Origin: Alcaligenes ammonioxydans
GTDB lineage: Bacteria; Pseudomonadota; Gammaproteobacteria; Burkholderiales; Burkholderiaceae_B
Direction: 5' to 3'
Length of the DNA: 64,000 bases
Assembly: GCF_019343455.1 (NCBI RefSeq)
Contig: NZ_CP049362.1
Location: 2,542,001-2,606,000, forward strand
Within the stretch, counting starts at the first letter, position 1; every line of letters starts with the position of its first letter. The translations under genes and the position numbers were made by a program. Below the pieces are notes generated by a model. It was not told where the DNA came from. It was given only the letters and a program-made list of their open reading frames with translations, and made no database searches. Positions 35,513 to 45,396 of this stretch are shown here, one piece after another.

Positions 35513-37077
35513 GACTGTTCTTGACGAGTAAATCGTATCGGTGGCACCTTACGTACCCAATAGAAACACCAGACGATCAGCAGCAAGGTCACCGCCATGC
35601 CCATATTGACGGCATGTGCCAGGGCATCGCGGGCCAAGCCCAGATACATCTGCCCCTGCTCCCCCGCCTGCTCCAGAAACTGCGTCTGTTCACTGACACT
35701 CATCAGTACCTGCGGGTCTTGCAAAGCATGAGCCACTGTTTCGGGCAAGGCGACCAACTGAGTGCGAATGGCCTCGCCGTACTGGTAATTGATCAGCGTT
35801 CCGATCACAGCGGTTCCCAACATGCCGCCCACCATGCGCATGGACTGTAGCATGGCCGTCGTTATCCCCAACATGGAGCGCTCGACAATTTCCTGCGCAA
35901 ACACCGTCAGATTGGGCATGATGCAGCCCACTCCCGTACCGGCAAGCGTGGCATACAGCACGAAATGCCAATGCGGGTCGGTTTTCCTGTTAAACACCAT
36001 ACCCAGACACGCGATGGTGAGCAGTACCAGCCCCAGATACAACATCATGGCAGGGCGCCGCAAACGAGTAATTGTGCGGCCATTGATAATACTGCCTACC
36101 GTAATGAACACGACCAGCGGGGTAATCAAGAGGCCCGCAGTTTGCGGCCGCAACCCGTACCCGCCCTGCAACAATAAGGGGGCATAAAACAAAAGCCCGA
36201 ACAAGATAAAGCCTAGGCCAGCCGATAACACCAGCAGAGACAATTGGGCGGGGCTACTAAACAACACCAAGGGCAGCAAAGGCTCAGCTACTCGACGCTC
36301 CCAGGCGACCAACAGCGAAAATGCGACCAGACTACATAGTCCCAGCAACACCATCAGGTAACTGCCCCCATAGAGCGGCAGCAATTCCACCAGCAACTGA
36401 ATGCACGCCAAGCCGATCATCAGCAACACAGCCCCGAGCCAATCCAGACGGACCTTGTCCTGACGAAAATGCCGAATCTGCGGCAGGTAGCGATAAACGA
36501 AATACAGACTGAGCAAACCCACCGGTAAATTCACATAGAACACCGAGCGCCATCCATAGTATTGGGTCAGCACCCCGCCCAGAAACGGCCCAATGCCATT
36601 GGCAATACCAAACGAGGCGCTTAGCATGACCTGCCAACGCAAGCGCACCCGTGGGTCAGGAAACAGGTCCGGAACGCAGGCAAAGGCAGTGCCAACCAAC
36701 ATACCACCGGCCACGCCCTGCAACCCTCGGGCCAGCACCAGTTGCATCATGCTTTGCGCCATACCACAAAGCACAGAGGCCAGCGTAAACAGCACGATGG
36801 ACACCAGCACAAACCGGCGGCGTCCATAAAAATCCCCCAGGCGCCCGAAAATCGGCACGGTGATCACGGACGTGAGCAAGTAGGCGGTCGCAACCCAGGC
36901 GTACAGCTCAAAGCCATGCAGCTCCGAGACAATAGTAGGCAAAGCCGTGCCCACGACGGTCTGATCAATGGCGACCAACATCACCACAAAGCACAGCCCC
37001 ATCATCGCCAGAATGGATTCGGTGACCGACAAGACACGACCTGGGTTTTTTTGTTCTGTTTCCGATACCTTTGCCAT
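35509..37077 (-). CDS. DHA2 family (EmrB/QacA) multidrug efflux MFS transporter, 14 TM
   Basis: The ATG at 37077 gives 522 residues. Features: VAIDQTVVGTALPTIVSEL in helix 1 (the DHA2 motif, with the membrane Asp), GRLGDFYGRRRFVLVSI in loop 2-3, ARGLQGVAGGMLVGTAFAC in helix 4, GPFLGGVLTQYYGWRSVFYVNLP in helix 5, and in total about 14 hydrophobic segments. It is predicted to export drugs or other toxic compounds across the inner membrane. No membrane-fusion partner (EmrA) is adjacent. It is first in an operon with marR. No Shine-Dalgarno sequence is seen, as the predicted start point lies close to the ATG. Confidence 0.88.
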   Translation of the reverse strand: MAKVSETEQKNPGRVLSVTESILAMMGLCFVVMLVAIDQTVVGTALPTIVSELHGFELYAWVATAYLLTSVITVPIFGRLGDFYGRRRFVLVSIVLFTLASVLCGMAQSMMQLVLARGLQGVAGGMLVGTAFACVPDLFPDPRVRLRWQVMLSASFGIANGIGPFLGGVLTQYYGWRSVFYVNLPVGLLSLYFVYRYLPQIRHFRQDKVRLDWLGAVLLMIGLACIQLLVELLPLYGGSYLMVLLGLCSLVAFSLLVAWERRVAEPLLPLVLFSSPAQLSLLVLSAGLGFILFGLLFYAPLLLQGGYGLRPQTAGLLITPLVVFITVGSIINGRTITRLRRPAMMLYLGLVLLTIACLGMVFNRKTDPHWHFVLYATLAGTGVGCIMPNLTVFAQEIVERSMLGITTAMLQSMRMVGGMLGTAVIGTLINYQYGEAIRTQLVALPETVAHALQDPQVLMSVSEQTQFLEQAGEQGQMYLGLARDALAHAVNMGMAVTLLLIVWCFYWVRKVPPIRFTRQEQS

Positions 37078-37080
37078 TTT

Positions 37081-37109
37081 ATTGACCAAACAATAATTGC
37101 CTAGTCAAT
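37081..37109. promoter_or_regulatory. 29-bp dyad at the start of the MFS-marR operon; candidate MarR operator
   Basis: Left arm ATTGACCAAACAAT and right arm ATTGCCTAGTCAAT flank one central A; 11 of 14 positions are symmetric. It begins 4 nt before the MFS ATG and lies immediately downstream of the -10 element, covering the expected transcription start, which is a blocking position for a repressor. Confidence 0.7.
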
Positions 37110-37110
37110 G

Positions 37111-37139
37111 ATTTTACGGGACAGTTAAAAACCTGACAA
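37111..37139 (-). promoter_or_regulatory. Sigma70 promoter of the MFS-marR operon
   Basis: On the minus strand TTGTCA (37139-37134), a 17-bp spacer and TAAAAT (37116-37111). The predicted start falls inside the adjacent dyad. Confidence 0.65.
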
Positions 37140-37236
37140 GCGAGCGCTGAATCTCAGTCGACCCAATCCAACTGGTTCACAATAACGATCTGGAAGAAAA
37201 CCGACTCACCGCAGAATCTGCTTACAGGAAAAGTGC

Positions 37237-37962
37237 ATGGACATCATGATTGTGGGCGCCAGTATGGGCCTGGGGCGCGCCTTGATGGATGGTCTGGCGC
37301 AAGACGGACATTCGATGCACGGCGTAGCCAGACGAGCTCCTGCTGCGGCAAGCAGCGCTTTACCCCCGGACGCCTTTTCCAAGCAGCATTGGATCAGCGC
37401 CGATCTCTCCCACGCCGACGCCGCGCCAGCGCTGGCCGCCGCCTGCCCCGATGCACTGGACGTACTGATCTATAACCTGGGTATCTGGGAAGACACGGCG
37501 TTCACCGAGCAATATGATTTCCTGTCGCAATCCGACCAGGCACTGCGTCGCCTGGTCGATGTCAACCTGACGGGTGCCTTATTGACCCTGCGCCACTTGC
37601 TGCCCTATCTGCTGCGCAGTAGCCAGCCTCGTTTGATTCTGACGGGCTCAACGTCGGGGCTGCGCCAAAGTGGTCGTCCCGAAGTAGCGTTCGGGGCCAC
37701 AAAATTTGCCTTGAATGGCTTGGCAGACAGCCTGCGCGAAGGCTACCGCGATCAAGGGTTGGCGGTCACCTGCCTGCAACTGGGATACCTGAACACCACG
37801 GATGGACTGGACGTCCCCCTCCAGGCGGCAGCTCAACGAGACTTGGGTGAGACTATTCCCGTGCATGACGTGCTCACAATCGTGCGCAGCCTGCTGCAAT
37901 TGTCCCCCGCCAGCTTTGTACGCGAACTGACGCTGCCCGCCCTGCGTGATTCCCGCTTTTAA
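37237..37962 (+). CDS. Short-chain dehydrogenase/reductase family protein with Phe in place of catalytic Tyr
   Basis: The 241-residue protein has the SDR Rossmann motif GASMGLGRA (residues 7-15), the structural YNLG (equivalent to NNAG) near residue 79, the Asn of VNLTG near 110 and the catalytic-type Ser in LTGSTSGL near 136. At the YxxxK position it reads FGATK (about 149-153): the Lys is kept but the Tyr is Phe (codon TTC). It may be a weakened or altered enzyme, or use another residue. It is transcribed divergently from the MFS-marR operon across 160 bp. Substrate unknown. Confidence 0.85.
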   Translation: MDIMIVGASMGLGRALMDGLAQDGHSMHGVARRAPAAASSALPPDAFSKQHWISADLSHADAAPALAAACPDALDVLIYNLGIWEDTAFTEQYDFLSQSDQALRRLVDVNLTGALLTLRHLLPYLLRSSQPRLILTGSTSGLRQSGRPEVAFGATKFALNGLADSLREGYRDQGLAVTCLQLGYLNTTDGLDVPLQAAAQRDLGETIPVHDVLTIVRSLLQLSPASFVRELTLPALRDSRF

Positions 37963-38151
37963 GCTCCCGGCTTGATCTGTCTACGCTTCATAAGCCGCCC
38001 CCCATCGCCTCAGGGCAAGTTCAAGGCTCTCTCCCCGATCACAAAGATCTGTCCTTTGCTGGCTCCTACCTTGCCCCGCCCCCCTTTACACCCCAGAGCC
38101 AGGCAGCACCAACAGCCTCGCTCAGGCCTGGCAGGCGCTAAGTGCTCATCC

Positions 38152-38185
38152 AAAAAAAAAGAGAGTGTTTCCACACTCTCTTTTT
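38152..38185. terminator. Bidirectional terminator between the SDR gene and the DUF1330 gene
   Basis: GAGAGTGT/ACACTCTC stem with loop TTCC (38161-38180), preceded by nine A and followed by five T. Confidence 0.92.
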
Positions 38186-38215
38186 CACGCGTTCCAGCAG
38201 AACATAAGCTGCTTT

Positions 38216-38500
38216 TTACAGCCCTTGCACCACGTACATGGTCATTTTGGCAGCACCTTCACGGGCTTTGCGGGCGCGACGGTATTCCTCGGAATCATGG
38301 AACGCCTGGGCCTGTTCCAGAGTATCAAACTCCATCACCACAGTACGCACAGGCGCATTCCCTTCCAGGGCAATCGTTTCACCACCCCGCACCAGAACTT
38401 TCACGTTGTGGGTTTTCATGGCAATGCTGGAAAATTCCTGGTATTGCTTGTACTGCTCGGGGTTGCTGACTTCAACATTAGCAATCAAATATGCGGACAT
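38216..38500 (-). CDS. DUF1330 domain protein
   Basis: The ATG at 38500 gives 94 residues, with GGAGA upstream. The sequence MSAYLIANVEVSNPEQYKQY, then LVRGGETIALEG, VVMEFDTLEQAQAFHDSEEY and ARKAREGAAKMTMYVVQG is a typical DUF1330 protein, a ferredoxin-like (dimeric alpha-beta barrel) fold of unknown function. It lies 18 nt after the kdsA stop codon on the same strand, so it shares the kdsA transcript and ends at the terminator at 38152-38185. A role in the Kdo or CTP pathways is not implied. Confidence 0.88.
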   Translation of the reverse strand: MSAYLIANVEVSNPEQYKQYQEFSSIAMKTHNVKVLVRGGETIALEGNAPVRTVVMEFDTLEQAQAFHDSEEYRRARKAREGAAKMTMYVVQGL

Positions 38501-38518
38501 AGTGTCTCCCAACTACCT

Positions 38519-39370
38519 TTAATAGCCGTGCTGCAAGGCACCGCTGTTTTTAACAATCGAATCAATCTGTTGCAGTGTCCGCAACAAGTCTGCCATCTGT
38601 GATAACGGAACAGCATTCGGGCCATCGGACAGGGCCTTGTCGGGATTAGGGTGGGTTTCCATGAAAACGCCCGACACCCCGGCAGCCACCGCAGCACGTG
38701 CCAATACCGGAACAAATTCGCGCTGACCACCCGACGAGGTCCCCTGCCCGCCCGGCAATTGCACCGAGTGAGTGGCATCAAATACGACAGGGCACTCGGT
38801 GGCACGCATAATCGCCAAGGAGCGCATGTCCGATACCAGATTGTTATAGCCAAACGAGGCGCCACGTTCACAGACCATGATGGTGGAGCCATCTCCGCCC
38901 ATTTCCAGTGCAGCCGCACGCGCCTTTTCCACTACCTGCACCATATCCTGAGGGGCCAGGAACTGGCCTTTCTTGATGTTGACGGGTTTCAGCGTCGCGG
39001 CGCAGGCTTGGATAAAGTCCGTCTGACGACACAAAAATGCCGGTGTTTGCAGCACATCCACCACGGCGGCCACATCGTCGACCTGATCTTTATCGTGCAC
39101 ATCCGTCAGGACAGGCACCTTGTAGTGGGAACGCACATCGGCCAGAATCTGCAAGCCTTCCGCCATGCCGGGGCCGCGATAGGACTTGCCTGAACTGCGG
39201 TTGGCTTTGTCAAACGAGCTCTTGTAGATAAAGGGAATACCCAGAGCCGCGGTGATCTCAACCAATTGCCCCGCTGTGTCGAACGCCATCTGGCGCGACT
39301 CAATAACACAAGGGCCAGCGATCAGGAAAAAGGGCCGATCCAGGCCGACGTCGTAACCGCATAAATCCAT
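38519..39370 (-). CDS. kdsA: 3-deoxy-8-phosphooctulonate (Kdo-8-P) synthase
   Basis: Translation from ATG 39370 gives 283 residues, beginning [20 protein letters not shown]; the open frame extends upstream but that part is not KdsA. Motifs: [15 protein letters not shown] (near 19), [19 protein letters not shown] (near 50), TDVHDKDQ (near 88), [10 protein letters not shown] (near 130) and [19 protein letters not shown] (near 198). It condenses PEP and arabinose-5-phosphate to Kdo-8-phosphate for lipopolysaccharide. pyrG lies 255 bp upstream behind a terminator, so kdsA has its own promoter here. Confidence 0.97.
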   Translation of the reverse strand: MDLCGYDVGLDRPFFLIAGPCVIESRQMAFDTAGQLVEITAALGIPFIYKSSFDKANRSSGKSYRGPGMAEGLQILADVRSHYKVPVLTDVHDKDQVDDVAAVVDVLQTPAFLCRQTDFIQACAATLKPVNIKKGQFLAPQDMVQVVEKARAAALEMGGDGSTIMVCERGASFGYNNLVSDMRSLAIMRATECPVVFDATHSVQLPGGQGTSSGGQREFVPVLARAAVAAGVSGVFMETHPNPDKALSDGPNAVPLSQMADLLRTLQQIDSIVKNSGALQHGY

Positions 39371-39582
39371 AATAGACCTCGTTTCAGTATTGCTGCATTC
39401 TCCCACATTCCTGAAAGCCTGGACACCGCAGCGCAGCAGGACTGTCAGCCCAATCGTTTGGAGATTTCGATCAGTTTCTAATCCGGGTCGCACCCGTGGA
39501 CGGCGCAAAGCCGCCCTGTTGCGCCGGCATGCTGAGCCGGCCCGGCCTACCAACCGCCCGTTTCGTCCTCTCATACGGAATG

Positions 39583-39604
39583 AAAAAGCCCGCATAACGC
39601 GGGC
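39583..39604 (-). terminator. Rho-independent terminator after pyrG
   Basis: On the minus strand GCCCGC/GCGGGC with a 5-nt loop (39588-39604), followed by five T (39583-39587), 22 nt after the pyrG stop. Confidence 0.88.
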
Positions 39605-39625
39605 CTTTTCAATCATAACAAACGA

Positions 39626-41324
<1,699 letters not shown>

Positions 41325-41420
41325 ACGGCAAGCGCCCATGCTTGGCGACCAGGCGAGTGGCTTTTCACAGCGGAAATACCACTAGCCTGTGCAACTATTG
41401 ACAAGCGCAGACGATGACGA

Positions 41421-43205
41421 TCAGATCGCCTGCGTTCTTTGTTCGAGCCACTGGCGTGCCTCACCCTGCACACGCGGCAAGAGACGTTCACGCACCTGCT
41501 GATGATATTCATTGAGCCAGTTACGCTCGGCAGCCGTCAGGAGTGCAGCATCTATACAACGCGTATCAATGGGGCACAAGGTCAGGGTTTCAAAACGCAG
41601 AAACTGGCCATACTCCGTGCGCATGGCAGGCACTGCCGCCACCAGGTTCTCAATACGAATGCCCCACTGGCCGGGGCGGTACAGGCCCGGCTCGTTAGAG
41701 GTAATCATGCCAGCGCGCATGGCCGAATGCGGCCCGATGCGACCACGCCAGGAAATGGACTGCGGGCCTTCATGCACATTCATGAAGTATCCCACGCCGT
41801 GACCGGTGCCATGACCAAAGTCCAGGCCCTGCTCCCACAAAGGCTGACGGGCCAGCACATCAATTTGCTGACCGGCAATGCCTTCGGGAAACACCAGCAT
41901 GGATAAAGACACCATGCCTTTTAGAACCAGCGTGAAGTCCCGAATCTGCTCTGCTGAGACAGTCCCTACCGGCACAACACGAGTAATGTCGGTGGTACCA
42001 CCCAGATACTGCCCACCCGAGTCGATCAACAACAAGCCATTTCCATCAATGCGGGCATGGGACTGCTGGGTAGCCTGATAGTGCGGCATGGCACCGTTGG
42101 CGTTAAAAGCCGCAATCGTGCCAAAACTGGGGCTGACAAACCCTTCCTGGCGGGCTCGGGCGGCACAGAGATGCGCATCCACATCCAGCTCGTTCACCTC
42201 ACTTTGTTGCTCAAACCAAGCAAAGAACTCACACAGGGCAGCCCCATCTTTTTCCATGGTCTGGCGCACCTGAGCCAGTTCAGCATCGGTCTTGCAGGAC
42301 TTGAGCAATTGAGCCGGGTTGATATATTCGATCACGTGCAAATGCGCCGCCAATTGGGCGGCCCAGGCCGTGGTTCGAGCCATATCCAGCAATAGGGGCA
42401 TGGATGCCGGCAAGGCGCGCAAGAAGGAGGACAGCTCGGTGTAGTTTTGAACCTGCACACCATCTGCCGCCAACGCTTCCTGTAGGCCTGCCGTCAGCTT
42501 GTTGCTATCCACAAAAAGAAAAGCCTGGTCCGGGCCGATCAGCAAGTACGACAGGAATACCGGGTTATAGGACACATCGCTGCCGCGCAAATTCAAAGTC
42601 CAGGCAATATCGTCCAGCGCACTGAGCAAGTGCCAATGGGCGCCCTGCTCCTGCATGGCAGCCCGGGTGCGAGTCAGATTTTCCTGGCGAGTGCGACACG
42701 CAAAAGGCGGCTGATGCTCTACCACCTGCCCACACGGCGCGGCGGGCCGGTCAGTCCAGATCGGGCTGAGCAGATCGGCTTGCAGCACCCACTCGAACTC
42801 CTGCGCTTGAGTGGTTTTCTGCCAGGCAAGAAGGCTTTGAGCCGATACCGACTGACTGTCCAGGGCTACTCGCGAACGGGCAGGCAAATGATCGGCCAGC
42901 CAGTTGGCTGGCTCAGGCACGCCCGCTTCCCCTGCACGCTGCAGCTCGATGCCACTGCCGTGCAGCTCCTTGGCGGCCTGCTCCCAGTAACGGCTGTCGG
43001 TCCATAAACCGGCCCAGTCGGCTGTCACGACCAGCAAGCCGGCCGAACCAACAAAACCACTGAGCCACTGACGGCTTTTCCACCGATCGGGCAGGTATTC
43101 AGACAAATGGGGATCAGATGTCGGCCAGATGCTTGCCTGTACGGACTGAAATTGCATTTGTTCGCGCAGCGCCTGCAGGCGTGCGACCACGGGGGTAAGG
43201 GCCAT
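41421..43205 (-). CDS. Xaa-Pro aminopeptidase (M24B, long form)
   Basis: Start ATG 43205 with AGGAAG 5 nt upstream gives 594 residues, the length of the three-domain aminopeptidase P type (two creatinase-like N-terminal domains, then the pita-bread catalytic domain). Metal ligands are visible: LLIDSGGQYLGGTTDITR (two Asp, near 400), GHGTGHGVGYFMNVHEGP (His, near 475), TSNEPGLY (Glu, near 515) and ENLV (Glu). It removes N-terminal residues preceding proline in the cytoplasm. It is probably monocistronic, lying 168 nt upstream of the pyrG -10 element and downstream of the scoAB terminator. Confidence 0.92.
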   Translation of the reverse strand: MALTPVVARLQALREQMQFQSVQASIWPTSDPHLSEYLPDRWKSRQWLSGFVGSAGLLVVTADWAGLWTDSRYWEQAAKELHGSGIELQRAGEAGVPEPANWLADHLPARSRVALDSQSVSAQSLLAWQKTTQAQEFEWVLQADLLSPIWTDRPAAPCGQVVEHQPPFACRTRQENLTRTRAAMQEQGAHWHLLSALDDIAWTLNLRGSDVSYNPVFLSYLLIGPDQAFLFVDSNKLTAGLQEALAADGVQVQNYTELSSFLRALPASMPLLLDMARTTAWAAQLAAHLHVIEYINPAQLLKSCKTDAELAQVRQTMEKDGAALCEFFAWFEQQSEVNELDVDAHLCAARARQEGFVSPSFGTIAAFNANGAMPHYQATQQSHARIDGNGLLLIDSGGQYLGGTTDITRVVPVGTVSAEQIRDFTLVLKGMVSLSMLVFPEGIAGQQIDVLARQPLWEQGLDFGHGTGHGVGYFMNVHEGPQSISWRGRIGPHSAMRAGMITSNEPGLYRPGQWGIRIENLVAAVPAMRTEYGQFLRFETLTLCPIDTRCIDAALLTAAERNWLNEYHQQVRERLLPRVQGEARQWLEQRTQAI

Positions 43206-43250
43206 ACCAACTTCCTTTACATAAACAGCGTTCACGCACCGAACGAGCAT

Positions 43251-43278
43251 AAAAAAAGCTTCGACTCGCGCCGAAGCT
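43251..43278 (-). terminator. Rho-independent terminator after scoB
   Basis: On the minus strand AGCTTCG/CGAAGCT with an 8-nt loop (43257-43278), followed by seven T. Confidence 0.9.
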
Positions 43279-43298
43279 TTTCTAGCCAGAGTGAGCGC

Positions 43299-43952
43299 TC
43301 AGGCCAAAGCGCTGACGTCCAGCGGGACGCCTGTCTTGGACTGAATGTACTCAAGGCTGACTTCTGGTGCCAACTCAAGCAACTTTAAACCATTTTCCGT
43401 CACTTCCATCACTCCCAGATCAGTAATGATGAGGTCGACCACCCCAACACCGGTCAGGGGCAAGGTGCAGGCGGGCAAAATCTTCAGATCTTCGGTGCCA
43501 TCTTTTTTAGTGGCCACGTGTTCCATCAGAACCACCACACGGCCCACTCCGGCTACCAGGTCCATGGCGCCGCCCATACCCTTGATCATTTTTCCAGGGA
43601 TCATCCAGTTAGCCAGATCGCCTTTTTCCGACACCTGCATCGCGCCCAGAATCGCAATATTGATCTTGCCGCCACGAATCATCGCAAACGAATCTGCCGA
43701 GGAAAAAATGGACGAACCGGGCAGGGTTGTAATGGTTTGTTTGCCGGCGTTGATTAGGTCAGCGTCAATCTTGTCTTCGGTCGGGAATGGGCCAATGCCC
43801 AGCAAACCGTTTTCCGACTGCAACCAGACCTCAATACCTTCAGGCACATGATTGGCAACCAGCGTGGGCAAGCCAATGCCCAGGTTGACGTAAAAGCCGT
43901 CCTGAAGCTCCAGGGCAGCACGGGCCGCCATTTGATCTCTATTCCAAGCCAT
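43299..43952 (-). CDS. scoB: 3-oxoacid CoA-transferase, subunit B
   Basis: The 217-residue protein matches the beta subunit of family I CoA transferases: [17 protein letters not shown] near residue 24 and the catalytic Glu in [14 protein letters not shown] near 46. [18 protein letters not shown] is near 118, and [13 protein letters not shown] follows. Together with ScoA it moves CoA from succinyl-CoA to acetoacetate or a related 3-oxoacid. It is second in the operon, 19 nt after scoA, and is followed by a strong terminator. The substrate (acetoacetate, 3-oxoadipate or other) cannot be fixed from sequence, so the symbol is provisional. Confidence 0.9.
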   Translation of the reverse strand: MAWNRDQMAARAALELQDGFYVNLGIGLPTLVANHVPEGIEVWLQSENGLLGIGPFPTEDKIDADLINAGKQTITTLPGSSIFSSADSFAMIRGGKINIAILGAMQVSEKGDLANWMIPGKMIKGMGGAMDLVAGVGRVVVLMEHVATKKDGTEDLKILPACTLPLTGVGVVDLIITDLGVMEVTENGLKLLELAPEVSLEYIQSKTGVPLDVSALA

Positions 43953-43971
43953 TATTATCTTGCCTCACTCA

Positions 43972-44670
43972 TCAGGAAGAACGAACGGTACGCTGTTCAA
44001 TGCGCTTTTCAGGATGGGCATTGAGCACGATGCGGTGTACATAAATGCCGGGCAAATGCACATCATCCGGGTCCAGGCTGCCGGTCTCGACGATTTCCTC
44101 GACCTCGACAATGGTGATTTTTCCCGCCATTGCCACGTTCGGGTTGAAGTTGCGCGCGGTCTTGCGAAACACCAGGTTGCCGCTGCGGTCCGCCTTGTAG
44201 GCTTTGACCAGCGACACATCAGGTACCAGCGCCTCTTCCATCACGTATTGCTGACCATTGAACTCGCGGATTTCCTTACCCTCTGCCACCACGGTACCCA
44301 CCCCGGTCGCCGTGAAAAAAGCGGGAATCCCCGCCCCGCCGGCACGCAGCTTCTCAGCCAGGGTGCCCTGAGGGGTGAACTCCAGCTCGAGCTCACCGGC
44401 CAAGTATTGGCGCTCGAACTCTTTGTTCTCGCCCACATAGGAGGAAATCATCTTGCGGATCTGACGCGTTTCCAGCAACTGCCCCAGACCAAAGCCATCC
44501 ACCCCGGCATTATTGCTAATGCAGGTCAGATCTTTGACTCCACTATCGCGCAGCGCAGCAATCAGCGCTTCGGGAATTCCGCACAGGCCGAACCCACCTA
44601 CCGCAACTGTCTGTCCGTCGGCAACGACTCCCTGCAACGCCTCCTTGGCGCTTGGATAGACTTTATTCAA
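43972..44670 (-). CDS. scoA: 3-oxoacid CoA-transferase, subunit A
   Basis: TTG at 44670 was chosen: it gives [20 protein letters not shown], the usual ScoA start, and GGAGAG lies 4 nt upstream. The open frame extends 22 codons further but those codons look non-coding. The 232-residue alpha subunit has the CoA-binding [18 protein letters not shown] (near 22), [14 protein letters not shown] (near 55) and [16 protein letters not shown] (near 165). It pairs with ScoB in ketone-body or 3-oxoacid activation. Confidence 0.9.
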   Translation of the reverse strand: MNKVYPSAKEALQGVVADGQTVAVGGFGLCGIPEALIAALRDSGVKDLTCISNNAGVDGFGLGQLLETRQIRKMISSYVGENKEFERQYLAGELELEFTPQGTLAEKLRAGGAGIPAFFTATGVGTVVAEGKEIREFNGQQYVMEEALVPDVSLVKAYKADRSGNLVFRKTARNFNPNVAMAGKITIVEVEEIVETGSLDPDDVHLPGIYVHRIVLNAHPEKRIEQRTVRSS

Positions 44671-44792
44671 TTGACTCTCCAATAACTCTTTAATTGGCCT
44701 AAACAGCAAACTTTGTCCAATAATGCCGCGGTGCACCCTACCGGGCTATCAGGCATTCTACGACTTGACTATGCTTTCCGTATACGTAAAGC

Positions 44793-45215
44793 TTAACCCT
44801 GAAAAACTGAATGTATCTGTTCGCGCTCTTTTTCGGTCCACGGTTGTGAACCGCCCTGGGGGTTGATGGACACCAGCACACATCGTCCGCGGGCGTACAT
44901 GACATCGGCTTGATCTGCATCCCCGACAATGACTTCCAACTCAATGCTGCTACCACCGACCTTGATCAGTTTATGCTCGATGCGCACCGTGGCCGGATAC
45001 AGGACCGAGCGCAGGAAGTCCAGACTGGCATGCGCCAGGACCCCGGTACGTGGCGACGGTGGCACCATGCCCAGCTTCATCATCAACTGAACACGGGCTT
45101 CCTCAATGTAGCGAAAATAGACCGTATTATTAACATGATTCATGGCATCCAGATCCCCCCAGCGCACGGCAATATCAAAGGTGGCTCCTGCACCAGAATC
45201 AACGACGTGTGTCAT
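44793..45215 (-). CDS. Acyl-CoA thioesterase (4HBT hotdog family, YbgC/FadM-like)
   Basis: The 140-residue protein is a single hotdog domain. The 4-hydroxybenzoyl-CoA thioesterase-type active-site stretch AVRWGDLDAMNHVNNTVYFR (near residue 17-36) contains the catalytic Asp; IEHKLIKVGGSSIELEVIV follows. It would hydrolyse cytoplasmic acyl-CoA thioesters; chain preference is unknown. It is transcribed in the same direction as scoAB, 122 nt upstream, and is divergent from the ETF-QO gene (181 bp), fitting a local acyl-CoA metabolism neighbourhood. Confidence 0.87.
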   Translation of the reverse strand: MTHVVDSGAGATFDIAVRWGDLDAMNHVNNTVYFRYIEEARVQLMMKLGMVPPSPRTGVLAHASLDFLRSVLYPATVRIEHKLIKVGGSSIELEVIVGDADQADVMYARGRCVLVSINPQGGSQPWTEKEREQIHSVFQG

Positions 45216-45396
45216 TACATGCTCTCCTTGCTGATAGTTACTGATGAACCCAACGCTGCCAATGACCGTTCCTGGCCGCTGAACTCAAAACGGAATTGCT
45301 CAGACTACAATACAATCGACCGTACGCACAGTACACGACCTTCACCCGCCAACAATCAAGAACAAAGCGCTAAGCCGTAATAGGAGATCAGCAGCA

